Shown: piece after piece, positions 53,091 through 62,121 of the stretch
Numbering within the stretch: the first letter of the stretch is position 1
Layout: each line of letters starts with the position of its first letter
From: Pedococcus sp031456495
GTDB lineage: Bacteria > Actinomycetota > Actinomycetes > Actinomycetales > Dermatophilaceae
NCBI RefSeq assembly: GCF_031456495.1
Contig: NZ_JAVDUW010000002.1
Location: 868,001-932,000, forward strand
Length of the DNA: 64,000 bases
Direction of reading: 5' to 3'
Translations under genes and position numbers: made by a program
Notes under the pieces: model-generated
Told to the model about the DNA's origin: nothing
The model's database searches: none
The model's input: only the letters and a program-made list of their open reading frames with translations

Positions 53091-54119
53091 ATGCCGTTGC
53101 GCCGCCGACCGCCGGAACCCTCACCTCGCCTGCGCGCGCTCCTCGAGCGCGTCGGCGCCAACGATGCCGGCGGCGGCACGGGGCTCTGGCAGCCGGAGCG
53201 CGCGTGGATCGCCTCCACGCCCAGCCCCGCGACGGATGCGCACGCGCAGAGTACGGCCGCGAGCGGTGGCCGCGTGCCGGTTCCGGACCCGTCGCCGCAC
53301 GCGGAGGGCCTGGGAGCGGAAGCAGCACGAGCCCCGCGGGGTGTCCTCCCCGGCAGGCACCGGAGGCCGCAACCCCCGGGGCCGGCCTGGCTGGCCGTGC
53401 CGGAGGCGATGCGCGGCGCCCGTCTGACGGCGCCCCGTGCCGCGGCGGCAGGCCTCGTCCTCGTGGTGCTCGTGGCAGGCCTCGTCTTCGGCGCCCGTGT
53501 GGCGATGGCGCGGGCGTCGAGCGAGCCGCGTCCCGTCGCGCCGGCGCCCACCCAGACCGGTGTCCTGACCCGCGGCTCGTCGACGTTCGCCACCTCGGCG
53601 ACGAGCGCCGGGGGCGGTGGGCCACCCACGACGGGCACGACGGTCACCGTGCACGTGGTCGGTCAGGTCGCCCACCCGGGCATCGTCCACCTGCCCTCCG
53701 GCTCGAGGGTCGGTGACGCGGTCGCGCGCGCCGGTGGGGCGCTCAAGGGAGCGGACCTGGCGGCCATCAACCTGGCCCGGGTGCTCGTCGACGGCGAGCA
53801 GGTCAGGGTTCCCAAGCCGGGGGAGGCCGTCGTGGCACCGCCCGGTCCCGGCGGCCCCGGGGCAGCGGGCGGCGGCGCCGGGTCCTCGGGTGGGGGCGGT
53901 GGCGCCGGCTCGCCGGGCAGCTCCGCGGGCGTCGTCAACCTCAACCAGGCCACGGCCGCCCAGCTCGAGGACCTGCCCGGTGTCGGGCCCGTCCTGGCCC
54001 AGCGCATCGTCGACTGGCGCACCCAGCACGGCCGCTTCACCACCGTCGACGAGCTGAACGAGGTCAGCGGCATCGGCGAGAAGATCTTCGCCGAGCTCAA
54101 GCCCAAGGTCACGGTGTGA
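53091..54119 (+). CDS. comEA: ComEA family DNA-uptake protein
   Basis: 342 residues. A long cytoplasmic N-terminal region (1-120, Pro/Arg-rich), one membrane helix (about 122-142), an SLBB-type domain (VHVVGQVAHPGIVHLPSGSRVGDAVARAGG), a Gly-rich linker, then the helix-hairpin-helix DNA-binding pair (VNLNQATAAQLEDLPGVGPVLAQRIVDWR and LNEVSGIGEK). TAGCGT (53079-53084) is six bases before ATG 53091, so leaderless; the start codon itself lies in a GTATGCC heptamer. Overlaps comEC by four bases. Confidence 0.92.
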   Translation: MPLRRRPPEPSPRLRALLERVGANDAGGGTGLWQPERAWIASTPSPATDAHAQSTAASGGRVPVPDPSPHAEGLGAEAARAPRGVLPGRHRRPQPPGPAWLAVPEAMRGARLTAPRAAAAGLVLVVLVAGLVFGARVAMARASSEPRPVAPAPTQTGVLTRGSSTFATSATSAGGGGPPTTGTTVTVHVVGQVAHPGIVHLPSGSRVGDAVARAGGALKGADLAAINLARVLVDGEQVRVPKPGEAVVAPPGPGGPGAAGGGAGSSGGGGGAGSPGSSAGVVNLNQATAAQLEDLPGVGPVLAQRIVDWRTQHGRFTTVDELNEVSGIGEKIFAELKPKVTV

Positions 54120-56485
54120 GCGCCGCCGGTCCGTCCCGTGATGCTGTCGCGACCCCGCGTGTGGACCTGCGGCTGCTCGTCCCGGCGCTCGTGGCGTGGT
54201 CGTTCACCGCGTCGGTGCTCGGCGTGCGGCCCCTGCTGCTCGTGAGCACATCGTCGGTGCTCGTGCTCGTGTCGGTCGTCGCCGTGCGACAGCGGCGGTG
54301 GGCCGCTGGAGGCCTCGTCGCCATGTGCACCGCTGCCTGCGCGCTCACCGGGGTGTCCGTCGCCGGTCACACGGCAGAGCGCTCCGCAGGCCCGCTCGAG
54401 TCGCTCGCGCGCGACCACGCCACGGTCGAGGCGGTGGCCACGGTCTCCACCGACCCGCGGTTGCGGCAGACGAAGGGCCTCGCCGGGGCCAGCGTCTACG
54501 CCCGGCTCACCGTGACCCAGGTGACGGCGCGAGGCTCGGTGAGCCGGGTGTCCGCACCGGTGCTGCTCGTCGCGGACGAGCGGTGGCGCGACGTCCAGTG
54601 GCACCAGCGGCTGGCGGTGCGCGGCCGTCTGGTGCCGGCCCACCCCGGCGACGACGTCGTCGCCGTCCTGAAGCCCTCCGGCGGACCTGCTGTCGTCGGC
54701 AGGCCGGGAGTCGTGGCACGGGCAGCCGAGCACCTACGGTCGGGGCTGCGCCGCGCCTCCGACCCGCTGCCCACGGATGCCCGAGGGCTCCTGCCCGCCC
54801 TCGTCATCGGCGACACGAGCCGCACCCCACCGGACCTGACCGACGCCATGCTCGCCACCGGGATGACCCACCTGAGCGCCGTGTCGGGGTCGAACGTCGC
54901 GATCGTGCTGGCCTTCGCCCTCGGCGCCGCCCGGCTTCTCGGCCTCCCGAGACGCGCCCGCGTGCCGTGGGCCCTGGTCGTGCTGGCCGGCTTCGTCGTG
55001 CTGGCACGCCCCGAACCCAGCGTGGTGCGGGCAGCCACGATGGGCGGGATCGGGCTGCTCGGGCTCAGCGCGTCGCGACGTGCGGCCGGGGTGCCGGTGC
55101 TGTCGGCCGCCGTGGTCGTCCTGCTCGTCGTCGACCCGTGGCTGAGCCGCTCCTATGGCTTCGCGCTGTCGACCCTGGCGACACTCGGGCTCCTGCTCTT
55201 CACGCGGTCCTGGGGCGACGCGATCGGCCGCCGCCTGCCGTCCCGGGCCCGGTCCCTCGGACCGGCGCTCGCCATCCCCGTTGCCGCCCAGGCGATGTGC
55301 GCGCCCGTCGTGGTCCTGCTGCAGGGGTCCGTCTCGGTGGTGGGTGTCCTCGCCAACCTCCTGGCTGCCCCGTTCGTGGCCCCGGCCACCGTGGCCGGTG
55401 TGGGCGCGGCCGTCGTCGCACCCGTCTGGCCGCTCGGGGCCACGCTGCTGTGCTGGGCCGGGGCCCTCCCGGCTCTGGGGATCTGCTGGGTGGCCCGCAC
55501 CTGCGCGACCGTGCCCGGCGGCACGCTGCCGTGGCCCGACGGTGCGCCCGGCGCGGTCCTCCTCGCGTTCGTCACCGTCGCGGTCGTCCTCAGCGCCCGA
55601 CGCTGGGCCCACCTCGCGCGATGGCACCCCGTGGCGTTCCTCTCGGTCGTCGTCCTCGTCGTTGCGGGAGCCGCCCCGACGTCCGCCGCCGCCTGGCCGC
55701 CCCCGGGGTGGCGGTTCGTCGCCTGCGACGTCGGGCAGGGAGACGGGCTCGTGCTCGCCACGTCACCCGGCCATGCGGTGGTCGTGGACACAGGCCCGGA
55801 CCCTGCCCTCATCGACGCCTGCCTACGCCGGCTCAAGGTCAAGGTCGTCGACTCGGTGGTCCTCACCCACTTCCACGCCGACCACGCCGACGGGCTCCCC
55901 GGTGTCCTGCGCGGTCGGACCGTCCGCACCGTGCTGGCCACTCCCGTCCGGGACCCGCCGTACCAGTGGCAGGAGGTGGAGGGATGGACCGGGGCACGCG
56001 GCATACCGGTCACGGGCATCGCAGCCGGCGACCACCTCAGCTGGCCCGGGGTGGAGGCCGACGTGTGGTGGCCCGCCCGCAGGCTCGACAGCGGCTCGGT
56101 GCCGAACAACGCCTCCGTCGTCCTCGCCGTCCGCGCCGGGCCGGTCGACCTGCTGCTCCTCGGCGACGTGGAGCGCGAGGCGGCGCACGCGATCCTGCTG
56201 CAGCTGCGCCGCGACCCCGCCATGGCCGCACGGGCGCGGAGCTTCGACGTCGTCAAGGTGGCGCACCACGGGTCGGCCAACCTCGACCCAGACCTCCTCG
56301 CAGCGGTCGCGGCCCCCTTCGCCGTGATCAGCGTCGGCAAGGACAACGACTACGGGCACCCGTCACCCAAGGCGCTGCAGGTCCTCGCGCGCGACGGGTA
56401 TGCCGTGCTGCGCACCGACCAGCGTGGCGACGTGGCGGTCGTCGACGACCACGGCTCGGTGGGGGTGACGTGGCGACGCCGCTGA
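54116..56485 (+). CDS. comEC: ComEC/Rec2 DNA internalisation protein
   Basis: 789 residues. N-terminal DUF4131-type segment, central competence domain with multiple membrane helices (LSAVSGSNVAIVLAFALG, TMGGIGLLGL), and a C-terminal metallo-beta-lactamase domain with the HxHxDH motif in LTHFHADHADGLPG and VKVAHHGSANLD. The complete architecture suggests a functional channel. GTG 54116 overlaps the comEA stop. The holA and rpsT genes that usually follow are not here. Confidence 0.93.
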   Translation: MSAAGPSRDAVATPRVDLRLLVPALVAWSFTASVLGVRPLLLVSTSSVLVLVSVVAVRQRRWAAGGLVAMCTAACALTGVSVAGHTAERSAGPLESLARDHATVEAVATVSTDPRLRQTKGLAGASVYARLTVTQVTARGSVSRVSAPVLLVADERWRDVQWHQRLAVRGRLVPAHPGDDVVAVLKPSGGPAVVGRPGVVARAAEHLRSGLRRASDPLPTDARGLLPALVIGDTSRTPPDLTDAMLATGMTHLSAVSGSNVAIVLAFALGAARLLGLPRRARVPWALVVLAGFVVLARPEPSVVRAATMGGIGLLGLSASRRAAGVPVLSAAVVVLLVVDPWLSRSYGFALSTLATLGLLLFTRSWGDAIGRRLPSRARSLGPALAIPVAAQAMCAPVVVLLQGSVSVVGVLANLLAAPFVAPATVAGVGAAVVAPVWPLGATLLCWAGALPALGICWVARTCATVPGGTLPWPDGAPGAVLLAFVTVAVVLSARRWAHLARWHPVAFLSVVVLVVAGAAPTSAAAWPPPGWRFVACDVGQGDGLVLATSPGHAVVVDTGPDPALIDACLRRLKVKVVDSVVLTHFHADHADGLPGVLRGRTVRTVLATPVRDPPYQWQEVEGWTGARGIPVTGIAAGDHLSWPGVEADVWWPARRLDSGSVPNNASVVLAVRAGPVDLLLLGDVEREAAHAILLQLRRDPAMAARARSFDVVKVAHHGSANLDPDLLAAVAAPFAVISVGKDNDYGHPSPKALQVLARDGYAVLRTDQRGDVAVVDDHGSVGVTWRRR

Positions 56486-56540
56486 GGTCGCGGGCCCGGG
56501 CGACCGGGCCGACGTCGCGTGCCGAGCGGACGGTGGCGGG

Positions 56541-57470
56541 TCAGGTGCTGGCGAGGACGCGGGGCTTGGCCTTGGCCGCCTCGACCAGGGCCTCGATCGT
56601 GGCCTGCACGGCGGGCACGCGCTGGAGGTCCGGGGTGGTCACGACGCTGACCGTCCGGCGCGAGGCCGGCTGGATGGGCAGGGTCACCACGTCGCGGTGG
56701 TGGGCGGTCCGCAGGATGAGGTCGGGGATGAGCGCGACGCCGAGTCCCTCGGCCACGAGGCCGAGCACGGCCACGTAGTCCTCGGTCTCGAACCCGACGT
56801 TCGGGGAGAAGCCGGCGGTGGCGCACATCTGCAGGAGGTGGCCGCGGCAGCGCGGGCAGCCTGCGATCCAGTTCTCGTCGGCGAGCTTGGTGAGGTCGGC
56901 GACGGGCTCGGTTGCCAGGGGGTGGTCGCGGGGGAGGGCGAGGCGGACCTCGTCGTCGAGCAGCTTGTGCTGCACGAAGAGGTCCATGTCCTCCTCGCCC
57001 CGGCCGACGTCGGTGCCCTCGTAGGCGAAGGCGACGGCCAGGTCGCACTCGCCGGCCTTGAGTGCCGCAAGGGACTCGGGCGGCTCGGCCTCGGTGAACG
57101 TGACCTGCACGTCGGGGAAGCGCTGCTTGACGAGGGCGAGTGCACGGGGGACGAGGGTCGCCGAGCTGGAGGGGAAGGCCATGAGGCGGACGCGTCCGGC
57201 GCGGAGCCCGGCGATGGCGGCGACCTCCTCCTCGGCGGCGTCGAGGGCGGCGAGGACGGACACGGCGTGCCGCGCCAGCACCTGACCGGCCTCGGTGAGC
57301 CGCACGTTGCGGCCGACGCGCTCGACCAGGACGGTCCCGGTGCGCTGCTCGAGGCGGCGCACCATCTGCGAGATGGCGGGCTGGGAGTAGCCGAGGGCGA
57401 GGGCGGCTCCGGTGAAGCTCCCCTCGTCGGCGATCGCCTTCATCACGCGAAGGCCGGCGGCGTCGATCAT
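56541..57470 (-). CDS. LysR-family transcriptional regulator
   Basis: 309 residues. N-terminal winged helix (about 1-60: MKAIADEGSFTGAALALGYSQPAISQMVRRLEQRTG), then periplasmic-binding-type effector domain. An unusual cluster CPRCRGHLLQMC (about residues 202-213) could bind metal or form a disulfide, possible redox sensing. The start at ATG 57470 lies close to an ATAAC-N5-GTTAT palindrome. No obvious divergent target within the usual distance, though the lipoprotein gene promoter is 110 bases away. Confidence 0.88.
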   Translation of the reverse strand: MIDAAGLRVMKAIADEGSFTGAALALGYSQPAISQMVRRLEQRTGTVLVERVGRNVRLTEAGQVLARHAVSVLAALDAAEEEVAAIAGLRAGRVRLMAFPSSSATLVPRALALVKQRFPDVQVTFTEAEPPESLAALKAGECDLAVAFAYEGTDVGRGEEDMDLFVQHKLLDDEVRLALPRDHPLATEPVADLTKLADENWIAGCPRCRGHLLQMCATAGFSPNVGFETEDYVAVLGLVAEGLGVALIPDLILRTAHHRDVVTLPIQPASRRTVSVVTTPDLQRVPAVQATIEALVEAAKAKPRVLAST

Positions 57471-57479
57471 GGCTGCAGC

Positions 57480-57494
57480 ATAACGCAGTGTTAT
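57480..57494. promoter_or_regulatory. LysR-type operator
   Basis: ATAAC-GCAGT-GTTAT, a perfect 5-5-5 inverted repeat of the T-N11-A class, ten bases before the regulator's start. Expected for autoregulation and for control of the divergent lipoprotein promoter. Confidence 0.55.
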
Positions 57495-57591
57495 CGAATT
57501 GATGCCGATCTTTGGGCGAGGTGATGGACCGCATCGCGGTGTGGCTTCGGGCCCCTGTGGACAGTGCGGTCGACGGAATCGGGCAAATCCG

Positions 57592-57597
57592 TAGAAT
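57592..57597 (+). promoter_or_regulatory. -10 element of the DUF6318 lipoprotein gene
   Basis: TAGAAT, 50 bases before GTG 57648, leaves a short leader with a GGGGGAGG ribosome-binding site. No clear -35. Confidence 0.4.
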
Positions 57598-57647
57598 CGC
57601 TGTCGCAGACGCCGCCCGCAGGCGGCTGCCGGCGAAGGGGGAGGTTC

Positions 57648-58235
57648 GTGCAGGTCCGCAGAGGGGCGTTCACTGCAGTCGTCGTCGCGGGGTCACTGGC
57701 GCTCGCGGCGTGCAGCGGCGGGGGCGACAGCCCACCGCCCCCGGCGTCGTCCACGACGAGCAGCTCGAGCAGCTCGACGACGTCGTCCACCACGACCCAG
57801 AGCCCGACTGCCACCAAAACGGTGGCGCTGCCCCCCGAGGCAACCAAGCACACCGAGGCCGGCGCGATGGCTTTCGCCCGCTTCTACTGGGAGCAGGCGA
57901 GCCAGTCGCTGGTTACTAATGATGCGTCGGTCGTTAGGGCGATGGGCGCCGATGAATGCTCTGAATGCACGGCGGTTGAAGGAATATCGAGCAAGCAAGA
58001 AGCGGACGGGGTCCATTCCGATAAGGCGAGTTACGACATCAAGATCGTCCGCCGAGTCGAGGGTTCGAAAGACCAGTACGTGATCTCCGTAGCAGGGCGC
58101 GAGATACCCGTTAAGAAGTTGGACAAGTCCGGCAAGGTGCTGCGCACCACGCAAGCCGGCACCTTCTCCTGGGCAACCACGGTTGAGTGGCGAGTTGGAT
58201 GGCAGGTTACGAACTTCCAGAAGGAGTCGGCCTGA
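57648..58235 (+). CDS. DUF6318-type lipoprotein
   Basis: 195 residues. Signal peptide, lipobox LAAC (Cys about 22), Ser/Thr linker (about 30-60), then a domain of about 130 residues with ARFYWEQASQSLVTNDASVVRAM, CSECTA and SWATTVEWRVGW, typical of DUF6318 lipoproteins. From about 57840 codon use becomes AT-richer than the neighbours, so the C-terminal half may come from a different allele. Its TGA overlaps the next ATG by one base. Confidence 0.75.
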   Translation: MQVRRGAFTAVVVAGSLALAACSGGGDSPPPPASSTTSSSSSSTTSSTTTQSPTATKTVALPPEATKHTEAGAMAFARFYWEQASQSLVTNDASVVRAMGADECSECTAVEGISSKQEADGVHSDKASYDIKIVRRVEGSKDQYVISVAGREIPVKKLDKSGKVLRTTQAGTFSWATTVEWRVGWQVTNFQKESA

Positions 58236-59185
58236 TGCACCGCCGATTCGGTGGCGCCGTTTTGGTGGCCAGTCTTTTGATAGCAATCACGGGCATACAA
58301 GCGCCTGCATCGGCCGCCGGGCCCGATTGCGGTAGCGGGGATATGGCTGCGTCCTTGGATCAGGACGCCGCGAACCTGGCAGGGAGTTGCGAGTCCGCCC
58401 CCAGCAAGCCGACGAGCGCAGGCTCCAATGGCGCGGAGGCGCAACAAGTTGCCGCTGATGGCAACGAGTATCGAATTGTTCCGGCGTGCGAACCGGTTCG
58501 GGTTTCGGACACCGTGGGTGGAGACGCGACCAACTGCTCCAACGCCCAGACAGCGTGCAAGTACCGCCTGCCAGCCTCGGACCCGAAGTCCGGCGAGATC
58601 CTCTACCGCCTCGAGAGCCGACCCAAGGGCGACCCAAACAGCACCTGGACGCTCGTCCGCGAGATGTGCGGCCTCGACGAGGCACCGCCAGGCGTCCCGG
58701 CGCCACCGGCGATCCCGACGCTGGCGCAGATCCAGAACGCGTTCCGGCAGCTGCCGTTCTCCAAGCCGAGCGTCGGCATCGAGCCCGAGGGCAACAAGAC
58801 CCTCGTGAACCTCCCCACCTACTTCCGCGCCGAGTGGCCGGGCGACGCGGGTCTGCAGCCGGACGAGGTGAGCGCGCCCGTGCAGCTGCTGACCTGGTCG
58901 GTCGAGTTCAGGATCGCGGCGCGCTCGTACGACTTCCACTACGGCGACGGCAGCAGCAGCGGACCGACGACCGACCCCGGCGGTGTCTACCCCGACGGCG
59001 CGATCCGGCACACGTACACCGAGCCGACAGCAGGAGCGCGGGTCAGCGTCGACGCCCAGCTCACCGCGCAGTACCGCGCCAACGGCGGCCCGTGGCAGGA
59101 CATCGACTCGGTCACCGACCTCCAGGACGAGCCGGTCACCACGCTGCAGGTCCGCGAGGCGCACGCCCGCCTGGTCACGCACTGA
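58235..59185 (+). CDS. Secreted PKD-domain protein
   Basis: 316 residues. Signal peptide 1-27 (ending ASA-AG), a variable low-complexity segment (30-110), and a PKD-like domain with YDFHYGDGSSSG and HTYTEPTAGARVSV. It overlaps the DUF6318 gene by one base (TGATG), with AAGGAG upstream. Function unknown; the pair could form an extracellular complex. The first 90 codons lie in the low-GC patch, later codons return to high GC. Confidence 0.72.
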   Translation: MHRRFGGAVLVASLLIAITGIQAPASAAGPDCGSGDMAASLDQDAANLAGSCESAPSKPTSAGSNGAEAQQVAADGNEYRIVPACEPVRVSDTVGGDATNCSNAQTACKYRLPASDPKSGEILYRLESRPKGDPNSTWTLVREMCGLDEAPPGVPAPPAIPTLAQIQNAFRQLPFSKPSVGIEPEGNKTLVNLPTYFRAEWPGDAGLQPDEVSAPVQLLTWSVEFRIAARSYDFHYGDGSSSGPTTDPGGVYPDGAIRHTYTEPTAGARVSVDAQLTAQYRANGGPWQDIDSVTDLQDEPVTTLQVREAHARLVTH

Positions 59186-59252
59186 CGCCGCGGCCGGTGC
59201 CAGCGCTCGCGACGGGCGGCTGTCCGGACCCTCTGCTTGTATCGACCGCACG

Positions 59253-60530
59253 ATGAAGCCCGAGCAGAGCGCCACCACCCGAGCCCTCGACGACGTCGAC
59301 GCCGACACCGACGTCGAGGACCTCGGCGACGCCGTCGCCCCGCAGGGCCGGCGACGCCGCAGCGGCACGGCCCTGTGCCTGTCGGGCGGCGGCTACCGCG
59401 CCGCCCTCTTCCACCTCGGCGCCCTGCGCCGCCTCAACGAGCTCGGCGTGCTCGCCCAGCTCACCACCGTCAGCGGCGTCTCCGGGGGCTCCATCGTCGC
59501 CAACCTCGTCGCCGACCCCCGCCTCACCTTCCCTGCCAACGGGGGAGAGGTGGAGGGCTTCGAGGAGTACGTCGCCGCACCCCTCGGCCGCCTGGCCTCC
59601 CGAAACATCCGCACCCCGGCGCTGCTGAGCCGCCTGCTGCCCTGGCGGTGGCTGACGTCCGACGCCGCGGTCCGCGCCCTCGCCGACGAGCTCACCGAGA
59701 CCGTGCAGTGGTGGTCGACCCCCTTGCGCGACAACGCCGTCGCCGGCCCGGCCATCATCACCGGCGCCACGGAGATCGGCTACGGCGTCAACTGGGTGTT
59801 CGAGGACCCCACCGCCCACCAGCCGCACGGGCGCGTGGGCGACTACCGCCTCGGGTATGCCACTCCGCCCGACAGCGTGCGCATCGCCGACATCGTCGCC
59901 GCGTCCTGCGCCTTCCCCCCGTTCTTCGCACCGATGCTCCTCGACGGCGACGACCTCGGCCTCGCCGGCGGCCACAAGGGACTGGAGTCGGACGACGCCC
60001 GGCAGGCGATCCGCCACCGCATCCGGCTCACCGACGGCGGCGTCTACGACAACCTCGGCCTCGAGCCCGTGTGGAAGCGGCACGCCACCGTGCTCGTCAG
60101 CGACGGCGGCGGCGTCTTCCGGGCCCGCACGGAACGCACGGTCGCCGGCCGGATGCTGCGGATCCTCAGCATCGCCACGAACGGCGGCCAGTCGGTGCGC
60201 TCCCGGTGGCTGCACGCGGCATACGCACGGCAGGCGATCCTCGGCACCTCCTGGGCGCTCGACATGGTGGTGGACGGCTGCTACCCGCGCAGCACGACCG
60301 AGCTCATCAACGCCATCCGGACCGACCTCGACACCTTCTCCGAGCAGGAGCGGCACGTCCTCGAGCGCCACGGCTACCTCATCGCCGACGCGCAGGTGCG
60401 CGCCCACGCAAAGCACCTGGTCACGCGCGACGTTCCGCCACGACCACCGCACGACGACGTGGCCGACCCGGCCGTGGCCGAGCGGGCCTTGGCCGAGTCG
60501 GCGAAGCGACGGCTGCTCGGCCGGTTCTGA
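59253..60530 (+). CDS. Patatin-like phospholipase
   Basis: 425 residues. LCLSGGGYRAALFHLGALR gives the oxyanion loop (GGGxR), GVSGGS the nucleophile Ser77, and TDGGVYDN the catalytic Asp261. No signal peptide; an acidic N-terminal extension (about 1-32). The C-terminal region VFRARTERTVAGRM and an additional 150-residue extension resemble other bacterial patatin-domain proteins of unknown substrate. A phospholipase A/lysophospholipase role is inferred. Confidence 0.85.
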   Translation: MKPEQSATTRALDDVDADTDVEDLGDAVAPQGRRRRSGTALCLSGGGYRAALFHLGALRRLNELGVLAQLTTVSGVSGGSIVANLVADPRLTFPANGGEVEGFEEYVAAPLGRLASRNIRTPALLSRLLPWRWLTSDAAVRALADELTETVQWWSTPLRDNAVAGPAIITGATEIGYGVNWVFEDPTAHQPHGRVGDYRLGYATPPDSVRIADIVAASCAFPPFFAPMLLDGDDLGLAGGHKGLESDDARQAIRHRIRLTDGGVYDNLGLEPVWKRHATVLVSDGGGVFRARTERTVAGRMLRILSIATNGGQSVRSRWLHAAYARQAILGTSWALDMVVDGCYPRSTTELINAIRTDLDTFSEQERHVLERHGYLIADAQVRAHAKHLVTRDVPPRPPHDDVADPAVAERALAESAKRRLLGRF

Positions 60531-60589
60531 CGAGGCCGTCCGACCCCGCCACCCCGAGCGGTCCGGCGGCGGCCACGTACGCTTGTCCG

Positions 60590-61441
60590 GTGACCCAGCC
60601 CGCCACCACGACGACGACCGAGGACGACCTCGACCACGTCGCGGCCCTGCTCGACCGGGGCGGTGTCGTCGCCCTCACCGGGGCCGGGATCTCGACGGAG
60701 TCCGGCATCCCCGACTACCGCGGACCCGACGGCCAGCGACGCGTCACGCCGATGCAGTACTCCGAGTTCACCGCCTCGAGCGAGGCGCGCAAGAAGTACT
60801 GGGCCCGCAGCTACGTCGGGTGGCAGCGGTTCAACCTCGCCCGCCCGAACGCCGGCCACGACGCCGTCGCCCGGCTCCAGGCGAGCGGCCGCATCGGCTC
60901 GGTCATCACGCAGAACGTCGACGGACTGCACCAGCACGCCGGTGCCACCGACGTCGTCGAGCTGCACGGCTCGCTGGCCAACGTCGTCTGCCTCACCTGC
61001 GGCGACCGCTCCAGCCGCTGGGACCTCGACGAGCGGATGCGCGAGGCGAACCCGTCGTTCACCGTGACCTCCGACGAGATCCGACCCGACGGCGACATCG
61101 CGCTCAACGCCCTCGACGTCGAGGCGTTCGTCGTCCCGCTCTGCGTGGTCTGCGGCCGCGACACCCTCAAGCCGGACGTCGTCTTCTTCGGCGAGTCGGT
61201 GCCGAAACCGTTGGTGGAGAAGTGCTTTCGGCTGACGGAGTCCGCCAGTGCGCTGCTCGTGCTCGGCTCGAGCCTGAAGGTGATGAGCGGCTACCGGTTC
61301 GTCCGCCGCGCCCACGCCCTAGGGATCCCGGTCGCGATCATCACCCGCGGCCCGACCCGCGGCGACGGCGAGGCGACAGTCCAGCTCGACGCCCCACTGG
61401 GGCCGACCCTGACCCGCCTCCTCGCGCGGCTCGGCGCCTGA
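60590..61441 (+). CDS. Sir2-family NAD-dependent protein deacylase
   Basis: 283 residues. GAGISTESGIPDYRG binds NAD; QNVDGLHQHAG, catalytic His126 in ELHGS, zinc ligands Cys134/Cys137 and Cys185/Cys188, and GSSLKVMSGYR are complete. TACGCT (60578-60583) lies six bases before GTG 60590, so it is probably leaderless. The insertion between the zinc cysteine pairs (about 139-183) is longer than in small CobB types. Confidence 0.9.
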   Translation: MTQPATTTTTEDDLDHVAALLDRGGVVALTGAGISTESGIPDYRGPDGQRRVTPMQYSEFTASSEARKKYWARSYVGWQRFNLARPNAGHDAVARLQASGRIGSVITQNVDGLHQHAGATDVVELHGSLANVVCLTCGDRSSRWDLDERMREANPSFTVTSDEIRPDGDIALNALDVEAFVVPLCVVCGRDTLKPDVVFFGESVPKPLVEKCFRLTESASALLVLGSSLKVMSGYRFVRRAHALGIPVAIITRGPTRGDGEATVQLDAPLGPTLTRLLARLGA

Positions 61442-61461
61442 CGCTGCGCCTGACGCGGCGC

Positions 61462-62103
61462 TCAGGACGCGGGGCGCCGCGCCACCAGGACGACGTCGAT
61501 CGCGTCGCCCCCGTCGGTGTGCCGCACGATCTCCTCGCAGCGCTCGACCTCGAGCTCGGACGCGACCTCGCGCAGCCCCTCGACCGTCTGCAGCAGCGCG
61601 GGGTCCTGGGGGCCGCCGACGCCCTCGGTGAGGTTCCGCAGTGCGTGCCCCACGACGACCAGCGCGCCACCCGGTGCCAGCCAGGCCGTGGCCCGGGAGA
61701 GCACGTCCTCCGGCAGGTGCAGGTAGGCCACGAGCACGAGGTCGTATGCCGTGTGCGCCGGCGGCTGCCACGACCGCACGTCCGCGACCACCCAGTCGAC
61801 CCGCAGCCCGCGGGCGGCGGACTCCTTCTCGCCCTTGGCCAGGCCGACGGCCGAGAAGTCGACAGCCGTCACCCGCCACCGCTTGGCAGCCAGCCACACC
61901 GCGTGCCGCCCCTCGCCCGCACCGAGGTCGAGCGCGCGGCCCGGCTCCCAGTCGCCGACGATCCGCTCGACCTCGGCGTTCGGCTCGGCGCTCCAGACGT
62001 GGGCCGACGCGGCATACCGCTCGTCCCACATCCTCCGGCGCTCGCCGCCGGCGTCGGCCGGGGTGGTGCCCCGCGGGTGCTCGTGGCCGCGTTCCTCGCT
62101 CAT
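61462..62103 (-). CDS. Class I SAM-dependent methyltransferase
   Basis: 213 residues. MWDERYAASAHVWSAEPN start typical of the tellurite-resistance/thiopurine-type methyltransferase group; ALDLGAGEGRHAVWLA (motif I), VDFSAVGLAKGEKES and APGGALVVVGHAL follow. Start codon only 18 bases from the divergent GNAT start, so promoters overlap. Confidence 0.8.
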   Translation of the reverse strand: MSEERGHEHPRGTTPADAGGERRRMWDERYAASAHVWSAEPNAEVERIVGDWEPGRALDLGAGEGRHAVWLAAKRWRVTAVDFSAVGLAKGEKESAARGLRVDWVVADVRSWQPPAHTAYDLVLVAYLHLPEDVLSRATAWLAPGGALVVVGHALRNLTEGVGGPQDPALLQTVEGLREVASELEVERCEEIVRHTDGGDAIDVVLVARRPAS

Positions 62104-62121
62104 CCCCCTAGCATCGCCGAT

